Of a stretch of DNA of 64,000 nt, positions 9,122 to 25,978 are shown one piece after another. The notes below the pieces were generated by a model. That model ran no database searches and had not been told where the DNA came from. It saw nothing but the letters and a program-made list of their open reading frames with translations. Origin of the DNA: Sinisalibacter lacisalsi (GTDB taxonomy: Bacteria > Pseudomonadota > Alphaproteobacteria > Rhodobacterales > Rhodobacteraceae); NCBI RefSeq assembly GCF_014640115.1, contig NZ_BMGI01000002.1:186001-250000 (forward strand), read 5' to 3'. Both the position numbers and the translations under genes were made by a program. The first letter of the stretch is position 1. The number at the start of each line of letters is the position of its first letter.

Positions 9122-9849
9122 AGATCCTGCTGATGGCCGGCACGGCGGAGGCGCGGGCGCTGGCCGATCGGCTGGCGCAGGATCCGCGCGTCGCGGTTCT
9201 GGCCTCGCTCGCGGGCGAGACGCGCACGCCGCATCGGCTTGCGGTGCCGGTTCGGGTCGGCGGATTCGGCGGCGATGAGGCGCAGGAAAAATTCATGCAG
9301 GACGAGGGGATAGAAGCGGTTATGGATGCAACGCATCCGTTCGCGGCGCAGATTTCGGCCCGCAGCGCGGCGCTCTGCGCGCGGCTGGGGCTGCCCTATC
9401 TGCAGATCCTGCGCCCCGGGTGGGTGCCCGGCGCCGGCGACCGCTGGACCTTTGTAGACCGCGAGGAGGAGGTGGCGGCGGCGCTGCCGGCGGGGGCGGT
9501 GGTGTTTCTCGCCACCGGGCGCAAGACGCTCGACCGGCTCAGCGGGCTTGCGGCGCACCGGGTCTATTGCCGCCGGATCGACCGGGCCGAGGGGCCATGC
9601 CCGCTGCCGCAGGGGCGCTGGGTTGTCGGCCGCGCGCCGTTCAGCGTTGCCGACGAGGTCGCGCTGTTCCGGCGGCTGGGCGTGACCGCGCTGGTGGTGA
9701 AGGACGCCGGCGGGACGGCGGATGCCAAGCTCGTCGCCGCGCGCGAATTGGGGCTGCCGGTGGTGCTGATCCGCCGCCCGCCGCAGCCGCCGGGCGACAA
9801 GGCCGCCAGCGTCGCGGCGGCGCTCGACTGGCTGGAGCGCCGGTTATGA
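9118..9849 (+). CDS. cobK: Precorrin-6A (cobalt-precorrin-6A) reductase
   Basis: 243 residues, CobK/CbiJ family, which reduces precorrin-6A to dihydro-precorrin-6 with NADPH. It starts MKILLMAGTAEARALADRL (nucleotide-binding start). DATHPFAAQIS near residue 71 is the family hallmark. Later segments VFLATGRKTLDRL and VVKDAGGTADAKLVAARELG agree with the second lobe. The start is GTG at 9118 overlapping the cbiD stop by 4 nt. Only two cobalamin genes are in this window; the rest of the pathway must lie elsewhere. Confidence 0.93.
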   Translation: MKILLMAGTAEARALADRLAQDPRVAVLASLAGETRTPHRLAVPVRVGGFGGDEAQEKFMQDEGIEAVMDATHPFAAQISARSAALCARLGLPYLQILRPGWVPGAGDRWTFVDREEEVAAALPAGAVVFLATGRKTLDRLSGLAAHRVYCRRIDRAEGPCPLPQGRWVVGRAPFSVADEVALFRRLGVTALVVKDAGGTADAKLVAARELGLPVVLIRRPPQPPGDKAASVAAALDWLERRL

Positions 9850-10478
9850 GCGGGCGGATCATCGAGACGGCGGCGGACCTCGGCGAAGGCGCGGACTGGC
9901 TCGCCGCGCGCGAGCCGCGGTTCGCCGAGGCGCTTGAGGTGGTCGGGCCGCTGCCGCTGCGCCGCCGGCCGGAGGGGTTCGCCCAGCTTTTGTGGGTGAT
10001 CGTCGGCCAGCAGGTGAGCACCGCGAGCGCGGCGGCGATCTGGGCGCGCGTGCAGGCGGCGGGGCTGACCGATCCCGCCCGTGTGGCCACGGCCGAAGAC
10101 GACACCCTGCGCGCCGCCGGGCTCAGCCGCCAGAAAGCACGCTATGCCCGGGCGCTGGCCGAGGCCGGGATAGATTTCGAGGCGTTGCGCGATCTGCCCG
10201 ACGAGGCGGTGGTGGCCCGGCTCACCGAGGTGCCGGGGATCGGCCGCTGGACGGCGGAGATCTACGCGATGTTCAGCCTCGGGCGGGCGGATGTTTTCGC
10301 CCCAGGCGATCTCGCCCTGCAGGAGGCGGTGCGCGGGCTGTTCGGGCTGGAGGCGCGCCCGCGCGAGGCGGCGCTGCGCCGGATGGCCGCGGACTGGTCG
10401 CCCTGGCGGGGCGTTGCGGCGCGGCTGCTGTGGGCCTATTACCGGGTGGCGACAAACAGGGAAGGGATCCGTTCATGA
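9846..10478 (+). CDS. DNA-3-methyladenine glycosylase (AlkA/HhH-GPD family)
   Basis: 210 residues, soluble helix-hairpin-helix base-excision glycosylase that removes alkylated purines. QQVSTASAAAIWARV (around residue 58) is the conserved start of the HhH-GPD fold. LTEVPGIGRWTAEIYAMF (around 127) is the hairpin, and the catalytic Asp is in FAPGDLAL about 14 residues later. It lacks the N-terminal domain of E. coli AlkA, so it is the short form. The ATG overlaps the cobK stop by 4 nt, and its own stop overlaps the next ATG by 4 nt. Confidence 0.92.
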   Translation: MSGRIIETAADLGEGADWLAAREPRFAEALEVVGPLPLRRRPEGFAQLLWVIVGQQVSTASAAAIWARVQAAGLTDPARVATAEDDTLRAAGLSRQKARYARALAEAGIDFEALRDLPDEAVVARLTEVPGIGRWTAEIYAMFSLGRADVFAPGDLALQEAVRGLFGLEARPREAALRRMAADWSPWRGVAARLLWAYYRVATNREGIRS

Positions 10479-11155
10479 CGCGCGAGTTGAAGTTCAAGCG
10501 CCGGCCACCGATGTCGGGCGAGGTGAAATCGGTGGTATTGTTCCTGCACGGCTACGGCGCCGATGGCGACGATTTGCTCGGGCTGGCCGATCCGCTCGCC
10601 CCGCACATGCCCGACACCGCCTTCATCGCGCCAGATGCGCCGGAAAAATGCGCCGGCAACCCCTTCGGCTTCCAGTGGTTCCCGATCCCCTGGCTCGACG
10701 GCTCGTCGGACGAGGAGGCCTCGGAAGGCGCGTTCCAGGCGGTCAGGGACATCGACGCCTTCGTCGACCAGGTGCTCGCGCAGGAGGGCATCACCGCCGA
10801 CAAGCTGATGGTGTTCGGCTTCAGCCAGGGCGCGATGCTGGCGCTGCGGGCGCTGCCCCTGCGCGACGTGCCCGTCGCCGGGATCGTCTCCAGCTCCGGC
10901 CGGCTGCTCGACCCCGACAGTTTCGCCGACACGGTGCTGTCTAAGCCGCCGGTTCTGCTGATCCACGGCGACCAGGACGAAATGGTGCCGCCGGGGCATT
11001 TCAACGAGGCCGGGCAGGCGCTGGAGAAGGCCGGGTTCGAGGCCTATGGCCATGTCATGGAGGGCACCGGCCATGGCATTTCGCCTGACGGGCTCTCGGT
11101 GGCGCTGGCCTTCATGGCCCAGCGGCTCGGGATCGCGCTGGACGTTCCGGAATAG
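10475..11155 (+). CDS. Alpha/beta-hydrolase, carboxylesterase/phospholipase family
   Basis: 226 residues of the short acyl-protein-thioesterase-like carboxylesterase family. FLHGYGADGDDLLGLA gives the oxyanion region, GFSQGAMLAL the nucleophile elbow (Ser near 110), LIHGDQDEMVP the catalytic Asp, and GTGHGISPDG the catalytic His. No signal peptide is present, so it is cytoplasmic. ATG at 10475 overlaps the glycosylase stop by 4 nt; the longer open frame from 9992 is the read-through of another frame. Substrate is unknown; small esters or lysophospholipids are possible. Confidence 0.9.
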   Translation: MTRELKFKRRPPMSGEVKSVVLFLHGYGADGDDLLGLADPLAPHMPDTAFIAPDAPEKCAGNPFGFQWFPIPWLDGSSDEEASEGAFQAVRDIDAFVDQVLAQEGITADKLMVFGFSQGAMLALRALPLRDVPVAGIVSSSGRLLDPDSFADTVLSKPPVLLIHGDQDEMVPPGHFNEAGQALEKAGFEAYGHVMEGTGHGISPDGLSVALAFMAQRLGIALDVPE

Positions 11156-11189
11156 GGGGATCGCCCCGGGCTGCGCCCGGGCCGACCCG

Positions 11190-11226
11190 CCCGGGGGCTG
11201 TGCCGCCGGACCCCCGGGATTTTTTT
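11190..11226 (+). terminator. Rho-independent terminator after the cbiD run
   Basis: CCCGGGGG at 11190-11197 pairs with CCCCCGGG at 11211-11218 across a 13-nt loop. Seven T residues follow (11220-11226). It lies 35 nt past the esterase stop and between convergent genes, so it ends the cbiD-cobK-glycosylase-esterase transcript. Confidence 0.8.
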
Positions 11227-11266
11227 CAAGAGATGAAAGAGGTCGGCCGGCGCGCGCGGGGCCGGC

Positions 11267-12106
11267 TCAGCGTTCGCGCCGGGCCATGAAGGCGAGGCGT
11301 TCAAAGAGGTGGACGTCCTGCTCGTTCTTCAAGAGCGCGCCGTGCAGTTTCGGCAGCGACGAGGCGCCCTCGCGCGCGAGATCTTCGGGGTCGAGATCCT
11401 CGGCGAGCAGGAGCTTGAGCCAGTCGAGCACCTCGGAGGTGGAGGGCTTTTTCTTCAGCCCGGCCTGGTCGCGGATCTCGTAGAACTGGGTGAGCGCGGT
11501 GGTCAGCAGCCGCTCCTTGATGCCGGGGTGGTGGACCTCGACGATGCGCCGCATCGTTTCCATGTCGGGAAAGCGGATGTAGTGGAAGAAGCAGCGGCGC
11601 AGGAAGGCGTCGGGCAATTCCTTCTCGTTGTTCGAGGTGATGATCACCACCGGGCGCTGGCGCGCGCGCACGGTTTCGCCGGTTTCGTAGACGTGGAACT
11701 CCATCCGGTCGAGTTCCTGCAGCAGGTCGTTGGGAAACTCGATGTCGGCCTTGTCGACCTCGTCGATCAGCAGCACCACCCGCTCGGGCGCCGCGAAGGC
11801 CTGCCAGAGCTTGCCGCGCCGAATGTAGTTTGAGACGTCGTGCACCCGTTCATCACCGAGCTGGCTGTCGCGCAGCCGGCTCACCGCGTCGTATTCGTAG
11901 AGGCCCTGCTGGGCGCGGGTGGTGGACTTGATGTGCCACTCGATGATCTCCATCCCGAGGCTCATGGCGACCTGGCGGGCCAGCTCGGTCTTGCCGGTGC
12001 CGGGCTCGCCCTTGACCAGCAACGGGCGCTCGAGCGTCACCGCGGCGTTGACGGCGACGGTGAGATCTTCGGTGGCGACGTAGGTCTCGGTGGAGCTGAA
12101 CTGCAT
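11267..12106 (-). CDS. MoxR-family AAA+ ATPase
   Basis: 279 residues. Walker A GEPGTGKTE is near residue 34, Walker B VVLLIDEVDKAD near 110, sensor I ITSNNEKELPDAFLRRC near 155, which is the arginine-finger region. MoxR ATPases act as chaperones that mature or activate partner complexes, usually with a von Willebrand factor A (CoxE-like) protein encoded directly downstream. Here no such partner follows: the next gene on that side is convergent. The partner is either unlinked or upstream of dksA in another arrangement. The start at 12106 is weakly supported by a GGGAAGACCG-like sequence upstream. Confidence 0.92.
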   Translation of the reverse strand: MQFSSTETYVATEDLTVAVNAAVTLERPLLVKGEPGTGKTELARQVAMSLGMEIIEWHIKSTTRAQQGLYEYDAVSRLRDSQLGDERVHDVSNYIRRGKLWQAFAAPERVVLLIDEVDKADIEFPNDLLQELDRMEFHVYETGETVRARQRPVVIITSNNEKELPDAFLRRCFFHYIRFPDMETMRRIVEVHHPGIKERLLTTALTQFYEIRDQAGLKKKPSTSEVLDWLKLLLAEDLDPEDLAREGASSLPKLHGALLKNEQDVHLFERLAFMARRER

Positions 12107-12306
12107 CGGTCTTCCCGGGGGCTGGTTGGGGCTTGGCGTTTCGCGCCCATATGCCCCGAAGCCGCAGGCGGGGGCAAGCGCATTGGCTTGGGCGCATTGG
12201 CTAGTGACAACCCACCTAGGGTGGGCTAAAGGGGCGCGCAGGAGGACACCGGATGGTCGAGACAGTCGAAAATGGAGTGGCCGCCGGCGAGCACAAGGAG
12301 CCTGGG

Positions 12307-12729
12307 ATGAAAGCTGAAGTGTTCCTGCCAGAGGATTATCGTCCGGCCGAGGACGAGCCTTTCATGAACGATCGCCAGCTCGAGTACTTCCGCCGCAAGC
12401 TCTTGGCGTGGAAGGCCGATCTGCTCGACGACAGCAAGACCACGATCGAGGGATTGCAGGAGGGCGCGCGCAATATTCCCGATATCGCCGACCGCGCCTC
12501 GGAAGAGACCGACCGGGCGCTGGAACTGCGCACCCGCGACCGCCAGCGCAAGCTCGTCTCGAAGATCGACGCGGCGCTCAGGCGGATCGAGGAGGGCGAA
12601 TACGGCTACTGCGAGGAGACCGGCGAACCGATCTCGCTCAAGCGCCTCGACGCCCGTCCGATCGCCACGCTGAGCCTCGAGGCGCAGGAGCGCCACGAGC
12701 GGCGCGAGAAAGTGCACCGGGACGACTGA
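12307..12729 (+). CDS. dksA: RNA polymerase-binding transcription factor DksA
   Basis: 140 residues. The coiled-coil (LEYFRRKLLAWKADLLDDSK onward) carries the tip sequence DIADRASEE, equivalent to the DxxDxA tip of E. coli DksA that enters the polymerase secondary channel and works with ppGpp. The globular domain reads YGYCEETGEPISLKRLDARP followed by ATLSLEAQE, so only the first of the four zinc-ligand cysteines is kept; the others are Thr, Ser or absent. Rhodobacter DksA is known to be of this single-cysteine kind. ATG at 12307 follows AAGGAG by 6 nt and matches the usual start of the family (MKAEVFLPEDY); the frame is open from 12253. Confidence 0.93.
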   Translation: MKAEVFLPEDYRPAEDEPFMNDRQLEYFRRKLLAWKADLLDDSKTTIEGLQEGARNIPDIADRASEETDRALELRTRDRQRKLVSKIDAALRRIEEGEYGYCEETGEPISLKRLDARPIATLSLEAQERHERREKVHRDD

Positions 12730-12762
12730 TGCGCGCGCTTGGCCTGGATTTGGGTTAACTGG

Positions 12763-12790
12763 CACCGGGGTGGCGACGCCCCGGTGTTTT
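12763..12790 (+). terminator. Rho-independent terminator after dksA
   Basis: CACCGGGG (12763-12770) and CCCCGGTG (12779-12786) form an 8-bp stem with an 8-nt loop, followed by TTTT. It lies 34 nt after the dksA stop and just before the ribosome binding site of the monooxygenase gene. Confidence 0.85.
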
Positions 12791-12812
12791 CATGTTGCGG
12801 GGGAGGATCGCG

Positions 12813-15543
<2,731 letters not shown>

Positions 15544-15582
15544 GGTTTTCAATGCCTTGCCCGTTGTTCTTGAGGTGATGGC

Positions 15583-16734
15583 GTGACTCCGTCCGCACGG
15601 ATCGCCGCCGCCATCGAGGTGCTCGACGCCTGGCTCGATGGCGCGCCGCTGGAACGTGCGCTCACCAACTGGGGCCGCAACCACCGCTTTGCCGGATCGA
15701 AAGACCGCGCGGCGATCCGCGATCACGTGTTCGACGCGGCCCGGTGCCGGCGGAGCTTTGCCGCGCTTGGCGGCGCCGAGAGCGGGCGCGGGCTGATGAT
15801 CGGGGCGCTGAAGGCGCGGGGCGAAGACCCGCGCGGATGGTTCACCGGCGTGGGCCACGCGCCCGCGCCGCTTGGCTCGGGCGAGGGCGAGGGGCCGGTG
15901 CTTGCGGCTCTGCCCGAGACGGTGCGGCTCGATTGTCCCGACTGGCTCGAAGCTCCGCTGCGCGCAAGCCTCGGCGACGATTTCGCCCCGGTGATGGAGG
16001 CGCTGCGCCACCGCGCGCCGGTGTTCCTGCGCGCCAACTTCGCGCGCACCAGCCCCGAAGCCGCGCGCGCCGCGCTGGCGGAGGAGGGGATCGAGACCCG
16101 CCCGCACCCGCTTTCGCCGACCGCGCTGGAGGTGACCGAGGGCGCGCGCCGGGTGCAGGCAAGTGCGGCGTTTCGCGCCGGCCTCGTGGAATTGCAGGAT
16201 GCCGCGAGCCAGGCGGTTGTCGATCTCTTGCCGGTCGGCCCCGGCACCCGGGTGCTGGACTATTGCGCCGGCGGCGGCGGCAAGAGCCTTGGGCTGGCTG
16301 CCCGTGGCGCGCAAGTGACGGCGCATGACGTTGATCCTGGGCGTATGCGCGATCTGCCCGCCCGCGCGACGCGGGCCGGGGTGCAGGTTGGCAGGCTCGG
16401 GCCGGAGGGCGGGCGGTTCGACCTCGTGCTCGCCGACGCGCCCTGTTCCGGCTCCGGCGCATGGCGGCGCAACCCGCAGGGAAAGTGGGATCTGACGCCC
16501 GAGAGACTCGATGAGCTTTGCGCGATACAAGCCGGAATTCTCGATGAAATCACCGATTACGTTGCGCCCGGCGGGCAGCTTGCCTATGCCACCTGTTCGC
16601 TGCTGGAGGCCGAGAACGGCGCCCAGATCGAGGCCTTTCTCGCCCGCCACCCCGGCTGGCGCTGCGATTTCGCGCGTCGGTTCACGCCGCTCGATGGCGG
16701 CGACGGTTTTTTCCTCGCGCTCTTGACGCGGTAA
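15583..16734 (+). CDS. RsmB/NOP-family RNA (cytosine-5) methyltransferase
   Basis: 383 residues. The N-terminal NusB-like half (ALTNWGRNHRFAGSKDRAAI) is followed by a Rossmann methyltransferase domain: SAM motif VLDYCAGGGGKSLGLA near 225, motif IV DAPCSGSGAWRRNP with one active Cys near 288, and motif VI LAYATCSLLEAEN with the catalytic TC near 332. These two cysteines mark m5C RNA methyltransferases. The exact target (16S C967 or another base) is not certain, because the family has several paralogues in Rhodobacterales. The start is GTG at 15583, 39 nt after guaB. Confidence 0.9.
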   Translation: MTPSARIAAAIEVLDAWLDGAPLERALTNWGRNHRFAGSKDRAAIRDHVFDAARCRRSFAALGGAESGRGLMIGALKARGEDPRGWFTGVGHAPAPLGSGEGEGPVLAALPETVRLDCPDWLEAPLRASLGDDFAPVMEALRHRAPVFLRANFARTSPEAARAALAEEGIETRPHPLSPTALEVTEGARRVQASAAFRAGLVELQDAASQAVVDLLPVGPGTRVLDYCAGGGGKSLGLAARGAQVTAHDVDPGRMRDLPARATRAGVQVGRLGPEGGRFDLVLADAPCSGSGAWRRNPQGKWDLTPERLDELCAIQAGILDEITDYVAPGGQLAYATCSLLEAENGAQIEAFLARHPGWRCDFARRFTPLDGGDGFFLALLTR

Positions 16735-16792
16735 GCCGGCGCGGCTCTACTCAACGCAAGGTTGCATCCCGCCCATGGCGTTCAAGCCGGCG

Positions 16793-16807
16793 TTAATCAC
16801 CTGTTAA
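16793..16807. promoter_or_regulatory. CtrA-type binding site upstream of cckA
   Basis: TTAA at 16793-16796 and TTAA at 16804-16807 are separated by exactly 7 nt, the full TTAA-N7-TTAA consensus known for the response regulator CtrA. It is centred 57 nt before the cckA start, a suitable position for promoter control. Confidence 0.6.
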
Positions 16808-16856
16808 CGACGGCGCGACCTAATGCGGGAGATCGAATCACCAACAGGGGGCCGCC

Positions 16857-19283
16857 TTGTCGCACCCGGCGTTGTCACCAGGTCCTGCCACGCAGGCCGC
16901 GCTCGAGCTTGGGCCCAGGGCCCTGCTGCTTGTGATGCTCGGCGCGGGGCTGCTCGGGCTGGCCTGGGCCGTGCCGGTCGGCGTGGCGGCGCTCGGCCTC
17001 GTCCTGCTCGGCGCCACGTTCATCGCGCTGGCGCTGCTGGTGAAGGGGCTGGGGCTGCGCCACGGCGTCGCCCGGGCCAGGCTGCGCGCGGCGCTGGCCG
17101 AAACCATCGCGCTCGATGCCGCGCCGGGGGTCATCACCGATCGCGACGGCGAGATCTTTTATCTCAACGACGCGGCGCGCGCGCGGTTCGCCGCCGCGTC
17201 GCCGGGTGGCACGCTGGTGTCGGCCTTCGCCGATCTCTTTGCCGCGCCGGCGACGCTGGTCTACCGCTTGCAGAACAAGGCGCTTGCCACCGGCGCGGCG
17301 CGCGAGGACGTGGTGCTGCGCCAGGGCCACATGCGGCTTTCGGTGCACCGCGTCGGCCAGCAGGGGTTCCTGTGGCGCTGCGAGGATATCGGTGATCGGC
17401 TTGCGGCCGGGCAGGGCGGCGAGGCGATCTCGTTGCCGATGATGACGGTGGCGCAGAACGGCGCGATCCTGTTCATGAACGAGGCCCTGCGCCGGTTGCT
17501 CGGAGGGCGCGAAACCACGCTCGACAGGGTGTTCGGCGAGTTGCCGCTGCGCCCCGGAGAGAACCACCGGATCACCGGCGCGCATGGCCCGGTTTCGGTG
17601 ATGCCGGTCGAGGTGCCGCTCACCGGCGGGCGGCGCGAAATCTACCTCGTGCCCGACGCGCGGCAGCACCGCGTCGGCCCCGGCGAGTGGGGCGTGCTCG
17701 AAAGCCTGCCGCTGCCGCTGCTGCGGCTCAACCGCGACGGCGCGATCACCATGGCGACGGCGCGGGCGCGGCGCTTGCTGGGCGATGACGCGGTGATCGG
17801 CAGCCACCTCGCCGACCAGCTCGAAGGCCTCGGTCGGCCGCTTTCGGACTGGCTGCGCGAAGCCTGGGAGGGGCGCAACCTGGGGCGCATCGAAACCATG
17901 CGCGCCTCCAGGGCCGAGGAGCGGTTCCTGCAGGTCTCGCTCGAACACTACCACGACGAAAGCGGCCCCGCGCTCGTCGCCGTGCTCAATGACGCCACCG
18001 AACTGAAATCGCTCGAGACGCAATTCGTCCAGAGCCAGAAGATGCAGGCGATCGGCCAGCTCGCCGGCGGCGTGGCACATGATTTCAACAACCTGCTCAC
18101 CGCGATCTCGGGGCATTGCGACCTGCTCTTGCTGCGCCACGACGAGGGCGACCCCGATTTCGCCGATCTCAGCCAGATCTCGCAGAACGCCAACCGGGCG
18201 GCGGCGCTGGTGAACCAGCTGCTGGCCTTTTCGCGCAAGCAGACGCTGCGGCTCGACCGGCTCGACCTGGCCGACGCGCTCGGCGACCTGACCCATCTGC
18301 TGGGCCGCCTTGTCGGCGAACGGGTGCAGCTCTCGCTGGAAACCGGCGCGGCGATCCGGCCGGTGCGCGCCGACAAGCGGCAGCTCGAGCAGGTGCTGAT
18401 GAACCTCGTGGTCAATGCCCGCGACGCGATGATGCCGGCCGGGGGGAAGATCCGGCTGGTGCTCGAAAACTGCTCGCTCGACCGTCCCCTCGCGCGCGAT
18501 CGCGCCGTCGTTCCGCCCGGCGATTACGTCACCATCCGGGTGATCGACGAGGGCTGCGGCATCAGCGCCGAGCTGCGGGCGAAGATCTTCGAGCCGTTCT
18601 TCACCACCAAGGGGGCCGGCAAGGGCACCGGGCTCGGCCTGAGCATGGTTTACGGGATCGTCAAGCAATCGGGCGCCTTCGTCTTCGTCGATTCGGTCGA
18701 GGGATCGGGCACGACCTTCACGCTGTATTTCCCGGTGTATCGCGAAGACCTCGTGGCGCGCACCGGGGGAAGCGCGGACGCGCCGGCATGGCAGCCTGAT
18801 GGCGCCGATGCGGCGCCGCCGCGCGATTTGGTGGCCGGTGCGGCCCCGGCGCCGAATGGCGCTCTCGCCGCCGTTACCGAGGGCCTTCCCCGTCCGACCC
18901 ATGGCGCCCCGCCGCGCGACGGCGGCATCGTGCTGCTGGTGGAAGACGAGGCACCGGTGCGCGCCTTCGCCTCGCGCGCGCTGAGGCTTCGCGGCTTCAC
19001 CGTGCTCGAGGCCGAAAGCGCCGAAGACGCGCTCAAGACGCTCGAAGACGAGAGCCTCGAGGTGGATGTCTTCGTCACCGACGTGGTGATGCCCGGCATG
19101 GACGGGCCGACATGGGTGAGCGAGGCCCTGCGCCGGCGTCCGGGGGTGCGGGTGATCTTCGTCTCGGGCTATGCCGAGGATTCGGTGAGCGAACACCAGA
19201 ACCGGATTCCCAACTCGGTCTTCCTGCCCAAGCCGTTCTCGCTCACGGAACTGACCGAGACCGTTTCGCGGCAATTGCACTGA
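16857..19283 (+). CDS. cckA: Hybrid sensor histidine kinase CckA
   Basis: 808 residues. Two membrane helices (about 20-42 and 45-66) precede two PAS-like regions (about 80-170 and 270-380). The dimerisation/phosphoacceptor segment [20 protein letters not shown] places the histidine at residue 408. The kinase domain has N-box [12 protein letters not shown] and G-boxes VIDEGCGIS and [16 protein letters not shown]. The C-terminal receiver domain [13 protein letters not shown] has its phospho-acceptor Asp at about 742 in [12 protein letters not shown]. This order is that of CckA, which passes phosphate through ChpT to CtrA. In Rhodobacterales the pathway controls motility and gene-transfer-agent release. 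The start is TTG at 16857 after AGGGGG; no ATG gives both membrane helices. Confidence 0.92.
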   Translation: MSHPALSPGPATQAALELGPRALLLVMLGAGLLGLAWAVPVGVAALGLVLLGATFIALALLVKGLGLRHGVARARLRAALAETIALDAAPGVITDRDGEIFYLNDAARARFAAASPGGTLVSAFADLFAAPATLVYRLQNKALATGAAREDVVLRQGHMRLSVHRVGQQGFLWRCEDIGDRLAAGQGGEAISLPMMTVAQNGAILFMNEALRRLLGGRETTLDRVFGELPLRPGENHRITGAHGPVSVMPVEVPLTGGRREIYLVPDARQHRVGPGEWGVLESLPLPLLRLNRDGAITMATARARRLLGDDAVIGSHLADQLEGLGRPLSDWLREAWEGRNLGRIETMRASRAEERFLQVSLEHYHDESGPALVAVLNDATELKSLETQFVQSQKMQAIGQLAGGVAHDFNNLLTAISGHCDLLLLRHDEGDPDFADLSQISQNANRAAALVNQLLAFSRKQTLRLDRLDLADALGDLTHLLGRLVGERVQLSLETGAAIRPVRADKRQLEQVLMNLVVNARDAMMPAGGKIRLVLENCSLDRPLARDRAVVPPGDYVTIRVIDEGCGISAELRAKIFEPFFTTKGAGKGTGLGLSMVYGIVKQSGAFVFVDSVEGSGTTFTLYFPVYREDLVARTGGSADAPAWQPDGADAAPPRDLVAGAAPAPNGALAAVTEGLPRPTHGAPPRDGGIVLLVEDEAPVRAFASRALRLRGFTVLEAESAEDALKTLEDESLEVDVFVTDVVMPGMDGPTWVSEALRRRPGVRVIFVSGYAEDSVSEHQNRIPNSVFLPKPFSLTELTETVSRQLH

Positions 19284-19388
19284 GGCCCGGCCACGCCCTT
19301 TTCGCGCGGCCCGGGGGCTTTTCCGGCGCCGTCAACGAAGTGTTAACCATTGCCGGCCACCATCGGGGGAGAAGATTGGTCTTGAAAT

Positions 19389-19433
19389 GTTCTCTTTTTG
19401 TGCGCATGGTGCCGCGCAGAACAAGAGGCGAAC
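19389..19433. promoter_or_regulatory. SOS (LexA) boxes upstream of recA
   Basis: GAAC-AAGAGGC-GAAC at 19419-19433 is the reverse complement of the alphaproteobacterial LexA box GTTC-N7-GTTC and is a perfect match. A second near-match, GTTC-TCTTTTT-GTGC, is at 19389-19403. The perfect box ends 50 nt before the recA start. Confidence 0.7.
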
Positions 19434-19482
19434 AGAGCAGTGATTGCTGCGCGGGCAAGGGTGTGAAATAAGGATGGCAAAG

Positions 19483-20571
<1,089 letters not shown>

Positions 20572-20596
20572 GACCAAGGGCTTTGAACGCACATCA

Positions 20597-20630
20597 CGGC
20601 CGGGGCGCGCCACGCCCCGGCCGTTCTGCT
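20597..20630 (+). terminator. Terminator hairpin after recA
   Basis: CGGCCGGGGCG (20597-20607) and CGCCCCGGCCG (20613-20623) form a perfect 11-bp stem with a 5-nt loop 26 nt after recA. The T run is weak (TTCTGCTGT), so termination may be partial. Confidence 0.7.
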
Positions 20631-20714
20631 GTGGACACGCGCCCGAGCCGCAATTAAACCGGGGCGACCGGCCCTCGCGGCCTTCAAACCCACGCTCGGA
20701 CCCCGAAAAGACAT

Positions 20715-23369
<2,655 letters not shown>

Positions 23370-23414
23370 CGCCCGGCTCCGCGCGCTATCGTCTCCGGCG
23401 CGCGATCACGTCTG

Positions 23415-23433
23415 CGCGACAGAGCCTGTCGCG
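23415..23433. terminator. Hairpin between convergent alaS and VOC gene
   Basis: CGCGACAG (23415-23422) and CTGTCGCG (23426-23433) form a perfect 8-bp stem with a 3-nt loop in the 69-nt gap between two convergent genes. No T run follows on either strand. Confidence 0.5.
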
Positions 23434-23438
23434 GCCCC

Positions 23439-23996
23439 TCAGCTCGAATCCCCGTTGTGGCGCGCCTCGACAAGCCGCTCGATCGCATCGGCGAGATGGA
23501 TGTCGGCGATCGCCCGGTCGCCGCGCGAGACGCGGATGCGGTGTGCCTCGGCCAGCACCTCGGCGTGGGTATGGCCGGTGGGCGGTTCGAACCGGTAACA
23601 CGCCAGCTCGATCAGCAATCCCAGCGGATCGCGAAAGTAGATCGAATCCATGAACCCGCGGTCTTTCGGCCCGGAGTGCGAGATCCCGCGCGCATCAAGC
23701 CGGTCGACGGCCTGCGCAAACACCGCCCTCGAGACGTTGAACGCGATGTGGTGCACGTTGCCCGGCTCGCGCGCGGTCGGCCGCGGATCGGGCTTTCGCG
23801 CCTCGTTCGTGAAAATCGTGATCAACCGCCCGTCGCCCGGATCGAAGTAGAGATGCCCTTCGTCGGGGTTGTCGAGGTTGGGTTGCTCGAAGATGAAAGG
23901 CATGCCGAGCACTGCCTCCCAGAAATCTATCGAGGTCTGACGGTCGGCGCCGTTGAGCGTGATGTGATGCACGCCCTGAACCTGGAGCTTGTGCAT
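23439..23996 (-). CDS. VOC/glyoxalase-fold protein
   Basis: 185 residues of the vicinal-oxygen-chelate superfamily. The first beta-alpha-beta module begins VQGVHHITLNGADRQTSIDFW. The second contains NVHHIAFNVSRAVFAQ and ends DSIYFRDPLGLLIELA, so the metal ligands His (HHITL), His (HHIAF) and Glu (IELA) are present. The family includes dioxygenases, glyoxalases and resistance proteins; the substrate is unknown. ATG at 23996 is preceded by GAAGGAGGG; the longer frame to 24101 has no support. It is 61 nt downstream of typA on the same strand. Confidence 0.85.
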   Translation of the reverse strand: MHKLQVQGVHHITLNGADRQTSIDFWEAVLGMPFIFEQPNLDNPDEGHLYFDPGDGRLITIFTNEARKPDPRPTAREPGNVHHIAFNVSRAVFAQAVDRLDARGISHSGPKDRGFMDSIYFRDPLGLLIELACYRFEPPTGHTHAEVLAEAHRIRVSRGDRAIADIHLADAIERLVEARHNGDSS

Positions 23997-24057
23997 GGCT
24001 GGCCCTCCTTCGGACCAGCCTAGCGCCTTTATGGCCCCGGCGCCAACCGCGGCAGCG

Positions 24058-25881
<1,824 letters not shown>

Positions 25882-25978
25882 TGGGTTCCTCATGACTGGA
25901 GTCGCTGGGCCATAGCCTGCCCCCGGACGAAACACCAGCCCTGAAAGCGGCGATCGGCGAAACCGGGCCGTGGGGCTG

